From NCBI GenBank assembly GCA_019722365.1, contig JADFUC010000517.1:248001-312000 (forward strand): a stretch of DNA of 64,000 nucleotides, read 5' to 3'. Position 1 is the first letter of the stretch. Every line of letters begins with the position of its first letter. The notes beneath the pieces were generated by a model. The model saw only the letters and a program-made list of their open reading frames with translations. It did not search any database and was not told the origin of the DNA. The position numbers and the translations under genes were made by a program. This DNA comes from Lithospermum erythrorhizon. Lineage: Eukaryota; Streptophyta; Magnoliopsida; Boraginales; Boraginaceae. Below are positions 1-13,019 of this stretch, piece by piece.

Positions 1-75
1 TAACATATATTGGTATTAGTGAGAGTTGTACTCATTTTGTTATATTTTATTTCTCTATTTTTCATATTTATGAAG

Positions 76-3000
76 GTGATGACCACAGCATAATGATATA
101 CTATCCCAGTTCAGCAGGAGGGGGTATGAAGGAGTTGTTCCGGAAGGTGAGTTTAACATATCAGTTATTATTAACGACTTCACAGTCTTCTAAATCTGAT
201 ATTAGGTAAGCCTGAATTGGTTCTCATTAGGTAGGAATGTAAGATTTCAGATAGTTCTTACACCTATGTGAAATGCTACTCATTTGAGCTTTACTTTGGG
301 TGAAACAGTGAAACATACTTTACACTGAGATCCACTTGTTCAGCTTTAAGTGAGATACGAGGGTTGTATTTTTCTGTTATATAGTTGCCCACCGTAAAAA
401 ATTACTTTGCATCTCTGCTCCAAATTACTTTAGACTGAGGTCCACTGCTGACTTTGCATCTCTGCTCCAAATTTCTGTTATATAGTTGCCCAGGAGAAGT
501 TTAAACTTATTTTTGTCATACTTATCCTGTCCAAAATTGATGATCAGTTGATGTTGATGTTGATGTTGAAACTTTACTCTTATTGATAGCTCCATAGTCG
601 ATTCTACTTAACGATTTACATTATGTTCTACTCCCAAGCTGAATTACTTACCATTGAGTTCTACTTGATTTATGACATGGCTGTCTCCAATTCAGGTTGG
701 AAATCGCTCTAGTGAGTTTCATCCTGATGTACGTAGAGTAAGACGTGAGGGATCTTATATATATGAGGAGTTTATGCCCACTGGTGGAACAGACGTCAAG
801 GTATTTTATCTATACTTTGTATATAGTATTAACTGAAGTAGTTCTTATTACTTTTTAATGTATTTGAAATAAGCATATCGATTATGTAATGCAATGAGAC
901 CATGAGTTGATGTGATGCATCTTTTGTTTATATAGTCTATTGGTTGAAGTGATTCAAGTATTGTGTACGAGCTTATTTGTAAAGTACAGTTGACTTTTGT
1001 TAATATCATAATCTTTAGTTCCCAGTGTTGTATATATTTCATATGCAAACATTTGGGAAAATAATAATGTTCAACTACAATTTGAACTTTCAAGTCATCT
1101 GGAGCCTTATGAATCATGATATTGACTCTTTTTATTTTTCCCTTCGGTTGATTTTATCCGAACCTGAAGTTCTGCATTTGTATATAAGGTCATTTAGGTC
1201 GTAAAGGTTCAAAGTTGTTTTGTTGCTTCAATTTGTTATATCCTTCCCTCATAAGACCAATTTTTCTTTTGTATCAAATAGGTTTATACAGTTGGCCCTG
1301 AGTATGCCCATGCAGAAGCAAGAAAATCTCCTGTTGTCGACGGAGTTGTTATGAGAAATCCAGACGGAAAAGAAGTACGTACTCTGAGATGATCTATTTC
1401 AACTTGTTTCAAGTGATTGAGGAAGAAGTTTTCTTGTTCATGAAGATTGGTCCATTACCAATGCATTAAGCTTTAGGCTTATATTTATAACATTTTCATT
1501 CAATTTGGTGCTCTGCTTTGTCTTTTATCACCCAATATGGCGACAATATGTTATGTAAGGAGTAAGGACCAAGGAGTTAAAATCCTTGTTCGGACATTTA
1601 TCATTGGGGACATGTGCAAGCTTCTCCTCCGGCTGATGGTTGCCTTGGGGTTTTTATTTCTACTTCCTATGTTGTTAAAATCCTTTACAAAAGTTAGAAA
1701 GTTATGCTCTCTCCTTGTAAGATGGAATGTAGTTTACAAGTATCATTTACATATAACATGGAGAAACTTACATACAAGTGAATCAAATGACTTGAATACT
1801 TCATCTACACTTATTATTTATTGATTTTCAATTGATTTGCTAATGTTTTTGGCAGGTGAGGTATCCTGTCCTACTTACTCCTACTGAAAAGCAAATGGCA
1901 AGAGAGGTTTTCATTGCTTTTAGGCAAGCAGTAAGTTATTGGGACGTTATTCATTATTGCTACAGAAGGTTTAATAAGTGACAATAATTAGTAGTTACCA
2001 CCATTTAGGTGCATTGGCATAATATATTACCCTCATAGTTGCCTTAGTGATCTTTAATTTTATTTATTGAAGGAAAATTATCTATATAGTATGTGTTCTA
2101 TTATTTAATATTCCCTATGTCCTAACTCCTAATTTAACTAGTAGGTTTGATTGTTTTTTTTTCTTTTCCAAAAATTCATACGGGGTAGTAGTCTAGAGAT
2201 TGAAAAATAGGTTAGTAACAACAAAGACAGAGATTAAGGAATTAAAAATAAGGCAACTTATATAAGTAAAACTGGATGGAGTAGTACATTTTATGATTTG
2301 AAGTAATGTATGTATCTTTATATTGTAATTAATTGAAGACTAATATTTCTATGAAGGATTGTTTTATTGTTCTCCTACTCTCAAAGCATGGGCCTAGTTC
2401 TGTCCTTGTTTGTCATCTAATGAGCAACTATCCTCAGTAATCATTCAAGCAACTTTGCAGTTAAAGCCTAAAGTGACTACAAATGTGCACAAAATATGTC
2501 ATTGTGTTTCAGTGATTTGTTCCCTTATGAACATGCTCAAAATTTTCTGCAGGTTTGTGGATTTGACCTTCTGCGTTGTGCAGGCCGTTCATATGTCTGT
2601 GATGTTAATGGATGGAGTTTCGTGAAGAACTCATACAAGTAACTACTAGTCCTTTGCAAGTTTTTTTACGTGATTAGTGCACCAATTTTTTTTCTTCTGC
2701 CAGTTCTGTAATGTTATATACAGATGTAATTTGTTCACCACAAAGAGGTAATTGGTTGCCGCTGTCTTGCATCTTCAGTCAAATGTTTTATCTTTTAGCA
2801 TACCATAGTTGCCATTATTCAAACTTGTCCCTGTGAATTAGAAAGCTGCTAAAGGAAGGAGTGAAACTGTCGACTGCTTTTGTAATAACCATAAAGAGAA
2901 ATAACTACACAAAGTTACAACATATTTATTACAGGGGAAATCTATTAATTTTTCACTTAAGTGCTCTCAGCATCGCGTTGTGAACCAATGATTTGTACTA

Positions 3001-6000
3001 CATGGAATTTTGAAAGTTCCTTTTCAAAGGGAAACTTGAGCTCAAAATATCCTTATTATGGAAGCTCATCTTCTTAACTGAGGATAGTTGGCTCAATTTG
3101 CAACCTAAAGTGTAGGAAATAATTACTGTAGTTTATAGATGTATAACTGGACCCCCAACTCCCCATTTTTTGCTGTCGGACTATTTTATCTTTCTCTATC
3201 TTGTGGAATTACAAATTTTGTTTGCTAACTGCAGGTATTATGATGATGCTGCTTGCTTGCTGAGGAAGATGTTTTTAGATGCAAAGGCTCCACACCTGTC
3301 ATCAACGATTCCGCCAATTTTGCCTTGGAAGGACGATGAACCACTTCAGCCTTCTGAGGGACTAACACGTCAAGGAAGTGGACTATTGGGCAACTTTGGC
3401 GAATCAGAAGAGCTACGCTGTGTAATTGCTATCATCCGCCAGTAAGATATGCTCCCGTTCCCTTTGCCGACCTATGGATCAGTCACTATTTCTATTTCTT
3501 ATGCAACTACCTTTATTGACAGTGGTGATAGAACCCCAAAACAGAAGGTGAAACTGAAGATTACTGAGGAAAAACTGCTGAATTTGATGCTAAAATATAA
3601 TGGAGGGAAGCCTAGATCTGAGGTGTCTGTATTTGAAATTATTGTCTCCGTTCCATTTACTGAAAAACAAGATTGACTATATCACTATAATTACACTGTT
3701 GTTTCCTTGGTGTTGTCCTTATCCACATCCAGACTAAGCTCAAAAGTGCTGTCCAACTGCAAGATATTTTAGATGCAACAAGAATTCTTGTGCCACGGAG
3801 TAGGTAGGTACCGAGTATGTTTGACTAAATTTTGATTTTAGGCATATATTCTTTGCCACACACTTCTTGTTTTCTGATTTAGTATTTTGTTCTGTAATCC
3901 CTACTGTAGATTTTCTCCGTAGAAAATACCATATTCTAACATTTCTAGTGAGAAATTTTGCATCTATTCCAATCTTGTCCTCTTCATGACCATATCATGT
4001 TATAGTTCTCTTAGTTTGAATACACGGCAGGGTGTAAGGCTCTGCTATATAATAAGCCTGAATTGTAATTAACTTAAGACACGTATAGATTTGTAAACAA
4101 TTTTATGCTTTTATTCTCTTTAATTCTGATGCTGCTTTATTTTTATTGTGCATGGTCTAATGGTACTGCCTCAATGATAAGCTTATTGTTTAATATTTAT
4201 CCCTCAAATATGCAATATCATATTCCTTTAATTTCAATGACCTACATTGTTGACTTTTATTTCAAACATTTAACGTTGACCTTAAAATTTTATTTAATCA
4301 TATGCGTTTTAGTATACAAGTATTTACAAGTTTTAAAATATTTGAATATATTTTGTGAGAAGATAATGAGCTCATGAAAGATCTTAGCCAAACTTTTATC
4401 TTGCAGAAAAAAAATAGTTAACTTCTTCATTCAATTAAAACAGAGGCAGTACTTACTTTATCAACTTTAGCTTGCATGTTACTTGAAATGCTTACTCAGT
4501 TTGATATTCTATAGACCTGGCCTCGAAAGTGATAGCGATGCCGAGGATACTGAGCATGCTGAAAAGCTTCGCCAAGTTAAAGCTGTACTTGAGGAGGTAG
4601 ACCTGCGTATTTTGATAAATTATGCTTCATGAAGACCGTCATTTACCAGTATGATTGACATTCATGGTTCCTGTCTTTGTGCTTTCGTCTCTGTTATTTT
4701 TAAGTGCTTACACCAATTATTTTTCATGAATACAAGAGATTTTTAGCTTCACTAAATCATAGGTACCCTAGTTGTGTTGATTTATTCAAAATATTTAAGG
4801 ATTGTCTTGAAGCTTACTTGGAGGAGGGAAAGCAGCCAGTGATACATCAACTTCTAAAATTTAAAGTAAACAGAAAGTGAAACATTAAGGAAAGAAATAG
4901 ATTAGACAATCATGTATGAGGGAGTTCATGTCATAATTGGAGGAGACCATTGGAGTTCATGTTATTATTGGAGGAGACCATTTGAGTAATACATTTTCAA
5001 GGGCTTGCCTTTCTATTCTGATACGAAGAATGCTAGTGTCACCCTCTTCTTTTAGCATCTTCAATTTGCACTCAATCTAACTACCTTTCGGTTTGGATCT
5101 TTGTATTTTGCATCCATCTGTTGACACTTAAAATTATTACTTAAGAATGAAAAATGAGAGGCCTCTGATACTCTTGATTCATAATGTTTTAGCACTTTTA
5201 TCAAGGAACTCCAAGAAAAATCAATTGTCATTTCTTTGTAATTCTTTGGATATAGTGATATAGTTTTGTTTCATGGCCGTTAATTACAAAGATACACTGA
5301 TTTTTTTTTTTTTTTTTTAAATTGAGTCTACTGCACCTACAGAATTAAATTGAGTATCCTCCGAGTGTCGAAAGAAAAAAATCTTAGCAATCATCCATAT
5401 GAGGAATGACTTTTATCCCATTGTATAACATAACCTATAATATTTTGTAAATCACTCATAATGATCTTTCTGGTAAGCATATATTAATTAATCTCACTTA
5501 GACTGAAGTATGAAACGAAAATGGCCTTTTATACATGTCATTCACCTACTTAATTAAATAGAAACCATCTAGGTTCTTCCATATCTTGATGACTGAGGCT
5601 TGCATAAAAATCAGAAATTTTCTTGTATCAATCCTTAATGATATGCTAAATCCAGGGTGGGCACTTCTCGGGAATATATAGGAAGGTACAATTGAAGCCA
5701 CTGAAGTGGATCAAAGTTCCAAAGACTAATGGTGAAGGTGAAGAAGAAAAGCCAGTAGAAGCTCTGATGGTCCTTAAATATGGAGGTGTTCTCACTCATG
5801 CCGGCAGAAAGCAGGTTGTTATTCAGTTTTCTCAATCAAGGAGGTTATAGTAAAAAATTTAATGATCTACCATCTCCAAGAAAGTTCACATGGGTAAATG
5901 GAATCGGAGATCTAACAGAAGTTCTTTAGTTAATCATCTCATATATCCAAGTACCATACTAACCCCCTTTGTCAAAACATATCTTAACAGGCTGAAGAAT

Positions 6001-9000
6001 TAGGACGCTATTTTCGCAATAATATGTATCCAGGTTGACACTTCATCTCACCTTATATATATTGTACAACTAACATTACTGAGCTTAATCTAAAATTTCT
6101 CTTCCGTTTACTCCCACTTTAAGGTTAGGATCAATCGATGTATAATTCCTTTAGTGTCAATCAAAATGACCATTATCTAAAACAGCGGCCATTTTTAACC
6201 TCATATGATGACTCAACTGAAGGAAAATGGAGTGAGTTGATGATAACTATTTATAAGTTATAAACGATTAGAATGGTGTATGGCAAAATCATAATTTTAC
6301 AAGTGAAGAATGGTCACGTTGATTCTTGTTAATTACATTAACGCAGACTAATAGTAGAGACCTAAAGGAAGTTGTCTGGTCTAGATTATTGATTGAATAA
6401 GCCATGTGAGTATCGTGTTATAAGTCCATTCTACTGGATGTCCAATTTTATGCTTCTACCACTTTGTTTAGTATTTCCTCGTCTAGTTTGTTGAACTTCC
6501 AGTTTATTGTTGAAGCTTTAGTTAAGTGGTCCTTTTTTGTGTATTATGTTTGTGTCTCAGGTGAAGGTACGGGATTACTTCGTCTACATAGTACATATCG
6601 TCATGACCTAAAGATATACAGCTCAGATGAAGGCCGAGTACAGGTAAAAATAATTGTTGGTGTATTGAGTTAGTTTGAACCTGCATGCTCCCCTTGCTCC
6701 AATGTTATTACTACAATGCTCCAATGTTATTACTACAAAGGCTCCAAATTCTCTTGTTTGGATTCCTCGACTACTCTCCTTCCCGTGGTAACATTTTTTT
6801 TTTACCAGATGTCAGCTGCAGCATTTGCCAAAGGTCTTCTGGACTTGGAAGGGCAACTAACTCCTATTCTGGTCTCACTCGTCAGCAAGGACTCCTCTAT
6901 GTTGGATGGACTTGACAATGCTAGTACTGAGATGGATGAAGCTAAGGTTCTATTTCTTTATATTCCTAAACTATTATGTTATGCCTATCCTTGGAGAGCA
7001 ATATCAAAGTTTGATTAAGTTTGCAAGATTAAGAAACTACATTTTCATTTTATGCTTCTCCAGTAAGCTAGTAGACTCATCCAAACAACTTTGAAGTACA
7101 TAGTTATTGGTCAGCTTACTGGGAAAAAGACATAAAATCTCATGTTATGTGTACATTTTCATTTATGCTTCTCCGGTAAGCTAGTACACATAACATGAGA
7201 TTTTACGTTTTTCCATAATCTTGAACACTTCAAAAAGCATTAACATCCTTTTGTAAGAGGTCAAGATTAAGGTGTAACGTTCATTATCTAGTGAAGGTAA
7301 CTGAGAGAAGCTCGGTGGATCTGATTCTTCCCTTTGTTCAATGAAATGCAATAGTCAGCTATATGATAGATACGAACAAAGTTCTATGTGTTACAATACC
7401 AAATTTTCTTAAATAGTAAACTCAAATTTTTTTGTTTTCCACCAAGTAGAATTTTTGAAATTTAGTAAATGCATTTGTTGATGCGTATTTTCAGTTTTTC
7501 ATTTTTTGTCTCCGTTCAACACTTAGTTTTTGCTTGCACATTTATCATTCATTCTGTCAGAGATCACTTCTAAGAACTTAATAATGGGACATATTCTGAA
7601 CGTACGTGAACGCTATATTGTTTTCCCAAAGTAATATTAGTTTTTTTTATATATAATTGTCCCTATTCTTTTAATTCCATTTTAAAAATGAACTCTGGAA
7701 CAGATGAGAGAGTGAACATTAAATTCTATATCCTAGTATATCGATGAAAATCTTGTAATATTCGGATATTTATTTTGATGAAAGTTAATAACTCGAGTTC
7801 TCTTTCCCAGGCAAGGCTATACGATATAATAACATCTGGGGGAAGGACAAGTCATGGTAATGGACCACCAGAAAAACCTTGGATGATTGATGGGGCTGGA
7901 GTCCCTCTAGATTCATCTCAACTTCTACCGATTTTGGTAAGAATGTTTCTAAGGATTGGTTATCTTGCTCACATTTTTTTTTTGTTCTATCTTAAAGTTT
8001 CTATTCATGAGAATAACAATTACCAAGTGATCATTGTGCTATCATCTTCCCCTCAATTTAGAGAGTGGTTTGCTTATCAGCTGGTGTACCTTTGATTTGA
8101 TATCGTTTTGCTTTATGGTTGCATTACACATCCTTTCTGAGATGTAAATTTTCCAAGCTACAGTAATTTATCATTTTAACTTGCACTTGTAATCAGGTCC
8201 AGTTGGCTAAAAAGGTTACTCAACAAGTTAGGCTTCTTGCGAAGGACGAAGCCGAGGAACTTTCTGAGACTAGCTCATATGATTTAATTCTTCCATATGA
8301 TCAAGCCAGGGCACTTGGTAAGACGAACATAGATGTTGATAGCATCGCTGCTGGGCTACCTTGTGGCAGTGAGGGATTTCTTCTTATGTATGCTCGCTGG
8401 ATAAAGCTTGAGAGAGAGTTGTATAATGAGCGCAAAGAGTAAGTCCATCTTATCCATGTAGTTTGGGCACTAAAGCTTCAAAATGTAAATTAAAATAGAA
8501 AAAATGAAAGTGAAAATATTGTGGTTGTTTATGTGATTACAGAAGATTCTGTCAGTTGATATTTGTTTATTAACATACAGGCGGTTTGACATATCGCAAA
8601 TTCCAGATGTTTATGACTCTTGCAAGTAAGTTCTCACGAAATCATATATTTGATGATGAATTATAGGTGCGTAATTGAGGTTGTTAAAATTTTCCAGATG
8701 AACTATAGGTGCACAACTTAAACTGCTAAATGTGCAATTACTTTGTAAACTACCTTTTCTCCTATGTCCGTCTACTATCTATCTGTCCATCGGCCAAGAA
8801 GTTCTATTGCAAAGTATTTGTTTCATCAAATTAAGTAGCATAGTTTATGCTGAGAAAAGAATTTCAATCAATGAGCAAACTCAAGTTAGCACGCTCATTT
8901 GTCCACTCTTATTAACTGAAGACTTGTTATTTACTCTCGTCTTCTTCTGTCCCTGAGGATGGTCTAGAAGTTGTGTCTCCTAATTTTATCCATGCTTATC

Positions 9001-12000
9001 TTAGCTTCAATGTGTTGTCATTTAAATTAATGTACAACTTCTCCATGAGTCTAAGATCTTCACTTTTTCTTTCTAGGTATGATCTCTTGCACAATTCACA
9101 CCTAAAGCTTGAAGGGCTCAGCGAACTCTTTAACATTGCTCAGGTACAGCTTCAATCAACTGGACTCAATTAGTCACTGTGAATGGCTGATACGAGTTTC
9201 TTGTTCTCTGATTTTTTGAGTACCCTAATTTATTATAACATATTCCTCTCCAATTAGACTACATAATTAGTCATGTAACAGATTGTATGTCTTATTTATT
9301 TGAAAGAGTACTCGTATTTTATGGTGGTGACACTTTTGATGAAAATTGACGTGGAGAATTATAAGCATCCAATCTTATTTGTCACATCACTTTATATGTC
9401 TCTCGTATCAGAGGAATTTTGAAAAAAATTAAATGAAGTTTGGACCTCAACATTATTCAACAGCTGAATCACAAAAGGCACTACTGGCAACTGACTGTCT
9501 TCCATTTCAGGTACTTGCTGAAGGTGTCATTCCCAATGAGTATGGCCTTAATCCAAAGCAAAAATTGAAGGTTGGGTCAAAGGTATAGTTTCAGCACAAG
9601 TTTTACAAATGTATTGTTGTTTTCCATTTTGTTCCTTTCCTCCTTGTGGACTAAGATCAAAACGTCTAAGGTTCATCCGGTTGTGGTCCCTTCAGATCTC
9701 AAATTATGCTACTAGAGTAAAAATTTGCCTAAGAAACAAAGTTTCAAGTAGTTTAGTCTGATCTTTAACACATAGATAATTTACCTTTTTATATAGATAA
9801 GACGTTTTACATTTGTACCTGTATCAATACCTCACCCCTCCTCTTCTTTCCCTTTTCTGTCTTTGTATTGTCTGTAGTTTGATATATCATGAATGCCACG
9901 TCTCTGTTGTGTGTGTTTCAAATTGTATATCGTAAAATATATGACTATATCTACTAACTTATTTCTGCTGCACCCCAGGTTGCTCGAAAATTGCTGGGTA
10001 AAATTCTAATTGATTTGAGGAATACTCGTGAAGAAGCTATCAGTGTTGCTGAACTGAAGAATAATGAATACATCGCTTGCTGTGAACCAGAAGATAATGA
10101 TTATCTTTTTAAGTCTGATTCGAAGATTGAAGACAAGAGAACAACTAGTATTGCAAGTGATATGTCAATAATGGATCTAGATGACGATGATGACAAAGAG
10201 GAGACCCAATATCGCTTGGACCCTAAGTAAGTGACCTCTCTTGATGCTTTGTCAGGTCTCAAATTACAAGTTGGAAGACTCCTCTCCTCTTTCAACTACA
10301 TTCATGTCACTCCTCCCTCTCTTCTGCATTCGTATTTGAGGGGTTGAGTGGAGAACTTCTTTACTGAACACATAATTGCCTGTTAGCTGACTTTATGTCT
10401 CTTGTTTTCCTTCATCAGATATGCTAATGTCAGATCCCCAGATCGACACGTGAAAACCAGGCTATACTTCACTTCTGTGAGTGAAAGCAAAATCCCAATT
10501 TAATTTGGTTATTTCTTTTCGTTTTCAAGCACACAAGGTTCCAAATTACCCTGTTGTTGGATCCATGATTCTTTCACTCTTAACTTTCTGTGATTGCACC
10601 ATGAAAATTGGACTACCAGAAAGCCTATAGATGGTATGTGCAAGGAAGTAATTCTGGCTACAAGGCTTGCTTGGATATAGTGGTTCAGCATTAACTACCA
10701 ATCAGTCAAATGAAGTTGTCTCGACATATAATATATTTCTCATTATTTTATTACCATCAATGAGGTTGAACTGTAGAGTATCACCTATAGGTTTCCAATT
10801 TTTCCACCCAATTTTTCTTTATGGAACACTCATCACCATTGGTACGATTTTTTTTTCTGTAGGAGCCATGTCTTGCTCAAAGAATGTTACATGCAAGTCG
10901 ATTTTGCGGACATTAGTGTGAATAATTTCATGTACATATATATCACTCTCATCTTAATTTAAAGTAAGAATATAAGTCAACAAATTCGAAGTTCCAGAAT
11001 GTGAAAGCAATTTTTCTCATATGTCTACTAACTTTACATACAAATTATTTTCAGTTTCTGTGTTCACTTTCTTACAACTGCTTATGCGAAGTTTTACATT
11101 ATAAGTTTACATGTTCGTGTAATTTTACTTTATTTGAATGAGATATTCTGTAATTTTTTGTCATCTAGGAAAACATTTTTACTTGCTATCTCACAGCTCG
11201 TGTGTAATGTATCTTCATGTACTCTCTCTAAGCTTTTTTGAATTAGCAGATGCGAGATGCTAGTGGCTTGATTAATTTTCTCTATCATTATTCAGGTAAA
11301 TGAACTCTTAACTTTCAATTGACAGGAATCCCACATACATTCTTTGATAAATGTTCTTCGTTGTGCAATCTGGATGAATCTCTGCAAGGAGAGCCAGTCT
11401 TGTTGTGATAGTGCTTTGCATCGTCTGTTCAAAACTAAAGAGCTTGACTACATGAGTTATATTGTATTACGGATGTTTGAGAACACAGAGGTATGGGCTT
11501 CTCTTTCCCTTATTGTCATATACATTGTGGTTGGAGATTCTTCTTCAGTTGTAGGTAGTAGTACGTGTTCAGTTAAAAGATTGCTATAATGAACCTTCCC
11601 TTCAATATTGATGTACAAGTCTTTCAGTATCAAACAAATGCCGGTTGATATGCCATTATGATCCTTAACTGGAGGGTATCGATTTCTTGAGCCCTTAAGG
11701 AATACCACACAGATTTAGTGGCAGTAACAGAATTCTTAAATTGTATGCAGTTGCCTTTGGAAGATCCAAAAAGATTTCGCATAGAAATGACTTTTAGTCG
11801 GGGAGCAGATTTATCCCCCTTGGAGGTAACCAATCTTCTAGTCGCATAAAAAATCTAATTGTTCAAGTTGATGAAATGTATCTGATTATGTAAATTACTT
11901 GACATATATGATGGACTCTTCCATACCTTTACTTGTTGAAGAGTGACTTATTAAGAGAGGATGTTCAGTTTAGTATATTTCACCTTTGTTTATTTCTATT

Positions 12001-13019
12001 GGTTAATCATTTTGGATATTTCTCAGATGGAAAACCAGAAAACATTGAGGGAAAGAATGTCAATGGACTCATGGCTAAAATGCTGAATGCATATTCTGTT
12101 ACCCAAAAAAAAGATGGCAAAAAGAGAAACATCCTTGAAATAACCTGTCTAGAGTGTAGAAGCAACTAGTTGTATGTGACCTTGACAGAATTAATATAAA
12201 ATTACCCTCTAAAGCTGTTGAACTTGCTGCTTTCATAAGATAACCATTGTGTACCAAATTTTGGGTCCCGACTTTATAGTGTTCGCCCATAGGAAAAACA
12301 AAAAGCCAAAAAGATTAACAAAAAGTAAGATGAAGAAGCTTATAAGCAATGCTCCTGCTAAGACAAAACTTGCACTTAGAGGGGTCTTTTTCCCTTTTAT
12401 TCTTCCCTTGTAAGCATCCTAGGGAAAGGCTCTGCTAAAACACCTTGATGTTCCTTTCTGTCATGACCTTTCTCATAGCATGTTGACTAATTTTGGGGGT
12501 CAGAGTGACCTATCTTTACACTATGGATTTTCTTTTTATAGTTCTCTTGTATGAATTTGCAGAAGACTGATACTGCAGCAAAGGTAAGCACCCTAGGGAA
12601 AAGCTCAGCCAGCATCTTCTAAGCTCCTTTCTGTCTCACCCATTCGTTAAGCATGTCGATGATATAGGTCATATTGATTTGCTTTAAAAGTTTTGTGTAT
12701 GAATTTGCAGAAGGTTGATAGTGCAGCTACATCATGGCATCAGGAACACACGTTGCCAATAATGGGTCCTGAGAGACTTCAAGAAGTAGACTCTTATCTA
12801 ACATTAGAGAAGATGGAGAAAATGATTCGTCCATTTGCCATGCCGGCCGAAGATTTTCCGCCATCCTCTACCCCACAGGGATTCGCAGGTTACTTCTCCA
12901 AAAGTGCTGCGGTGTTGGAACGCCTCGTAAAACTTTGGCCTTTCAACATGTCCAGTGGTGCTAGTAAGCCCGGTAGCGCTGGTGCTAGTAAGAACAGTTG
13001 TACTGGTAAGCTTCCTTGA
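76..13019 (+). CDS. VIH: VIP1/PPIP5K diphosphoinositol pentakisphosphate kinase (5'-truncated by window)
   Basis: Bifunctional enzyme that makes inositol pyrophosphates (InsP7 to InsP8) with an ATP-grasp kinase domain and turns them over with a histidine-phosphatase-like domain; in plants this links to phosphate and jasmonate signalling (family knowledge). Exons read here: 76-146, 696-800, 1282-1374, 1856-1930, 2553-2638, 3235-3441, 3523-3622, 3733-3803, 4515-4596, 5656-5814, 5991-6033, 6561-6643, 6809-6946, 7811-7936, 8197-8438, 8581-8625, 9077-9143, 9511-9582, 9979-10226, 10419-10476, 11326-11490, 11751-11825, 12711-13019. All introns are GT-AG and all phases agree, giving about 905 residues to a TGA at 13017. 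The kinase C-terminal part is seen as [17 protein letters not shown] and [19 protein letters not shown]; the phosphatase signature [14 protein letters not shown] spans the exon 6/7 junction; [13 protein letters not shown] lies in the last exon. The tail after LWPF is Ser/Gly/Ala-rich. The start and most of the kinase domain are off-window. VIH1 versus VIH2 type cannot be decided. Confidence 0.96.
4925..4982 (+). repeat. Short tandem duplication in a VIP1 intron
   Basis: GGAGTTCATGTCATAATTGG then AGGAGACCATT is followed at once by a near-identical copy (GGAGTTCATGTTATTATTGG, AGGAGACCATT). The unit is about 31 bp, two copies, in the intron 4597-5655. Confidence 0.85.
7134..7204. repeat. Perfect 21-bp inverted repeat in a VIP1 intron
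   Basis: The arms 7134-7154 and 7184-7204 are exact reverse complements (AAAATCTCATGTTATGTGTAC on the left), with a 29-nt loop. The same intron also has a direct repeat, CATTTTCATTTTATGCTTCTCC at 7041 and a near copy at 7153. The intron is 6947-7810. No coding capacity is seen. Confidence 0.9.
12411..12731 (+). repeat. Tandem duplication of intron end plus exon start in the VIP1 gene
   Basis: Two diverged direct copies, about 12411-12583 and 12585-12731, both begin TAAGCA(T/C)CCTAGGGAAA, share a TTCCTTTCTGTC / TCCTTTCTGTC stretch and a GCATGTTGA / GCATGTCGA stretch, and end in GTATGAATTTGCAGAAG followed by the related coding starts. The second copy leads into the true last exon. Differences include many substitutions and a shorter second copy. 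Confidence 0.75.
12563..12583 (+). other. Candidate in-frame 21-nt cassette microexon in the VIP1 gene
   Basis: Between exons 11751-11825 and 12711-13019 there is a second TTGCAG acceptor ending at 12562, followed by seven codons (KTDTAAK) and a GTAAGC donor at 12584. These seven codons resemble the first codons of the last exon (KVDSAAT). Both flanking exons meet at phase 0, so including the 21 nt keeps the frame. The segment lies in the first copy of a tandem duplication. Use in transcripts is inference; the protein family aligns well without it. Confidence 0.4.

Noticed and set aside
12020..12090. Possible VIP1 exon after TTTCTCAG with codons [19 protein letters not shown]
   Set aside because: The frame meets TGA after 19 codons without a donor in phase, and the family aligns directly from the exon ending 11825 to the one starting 12711.
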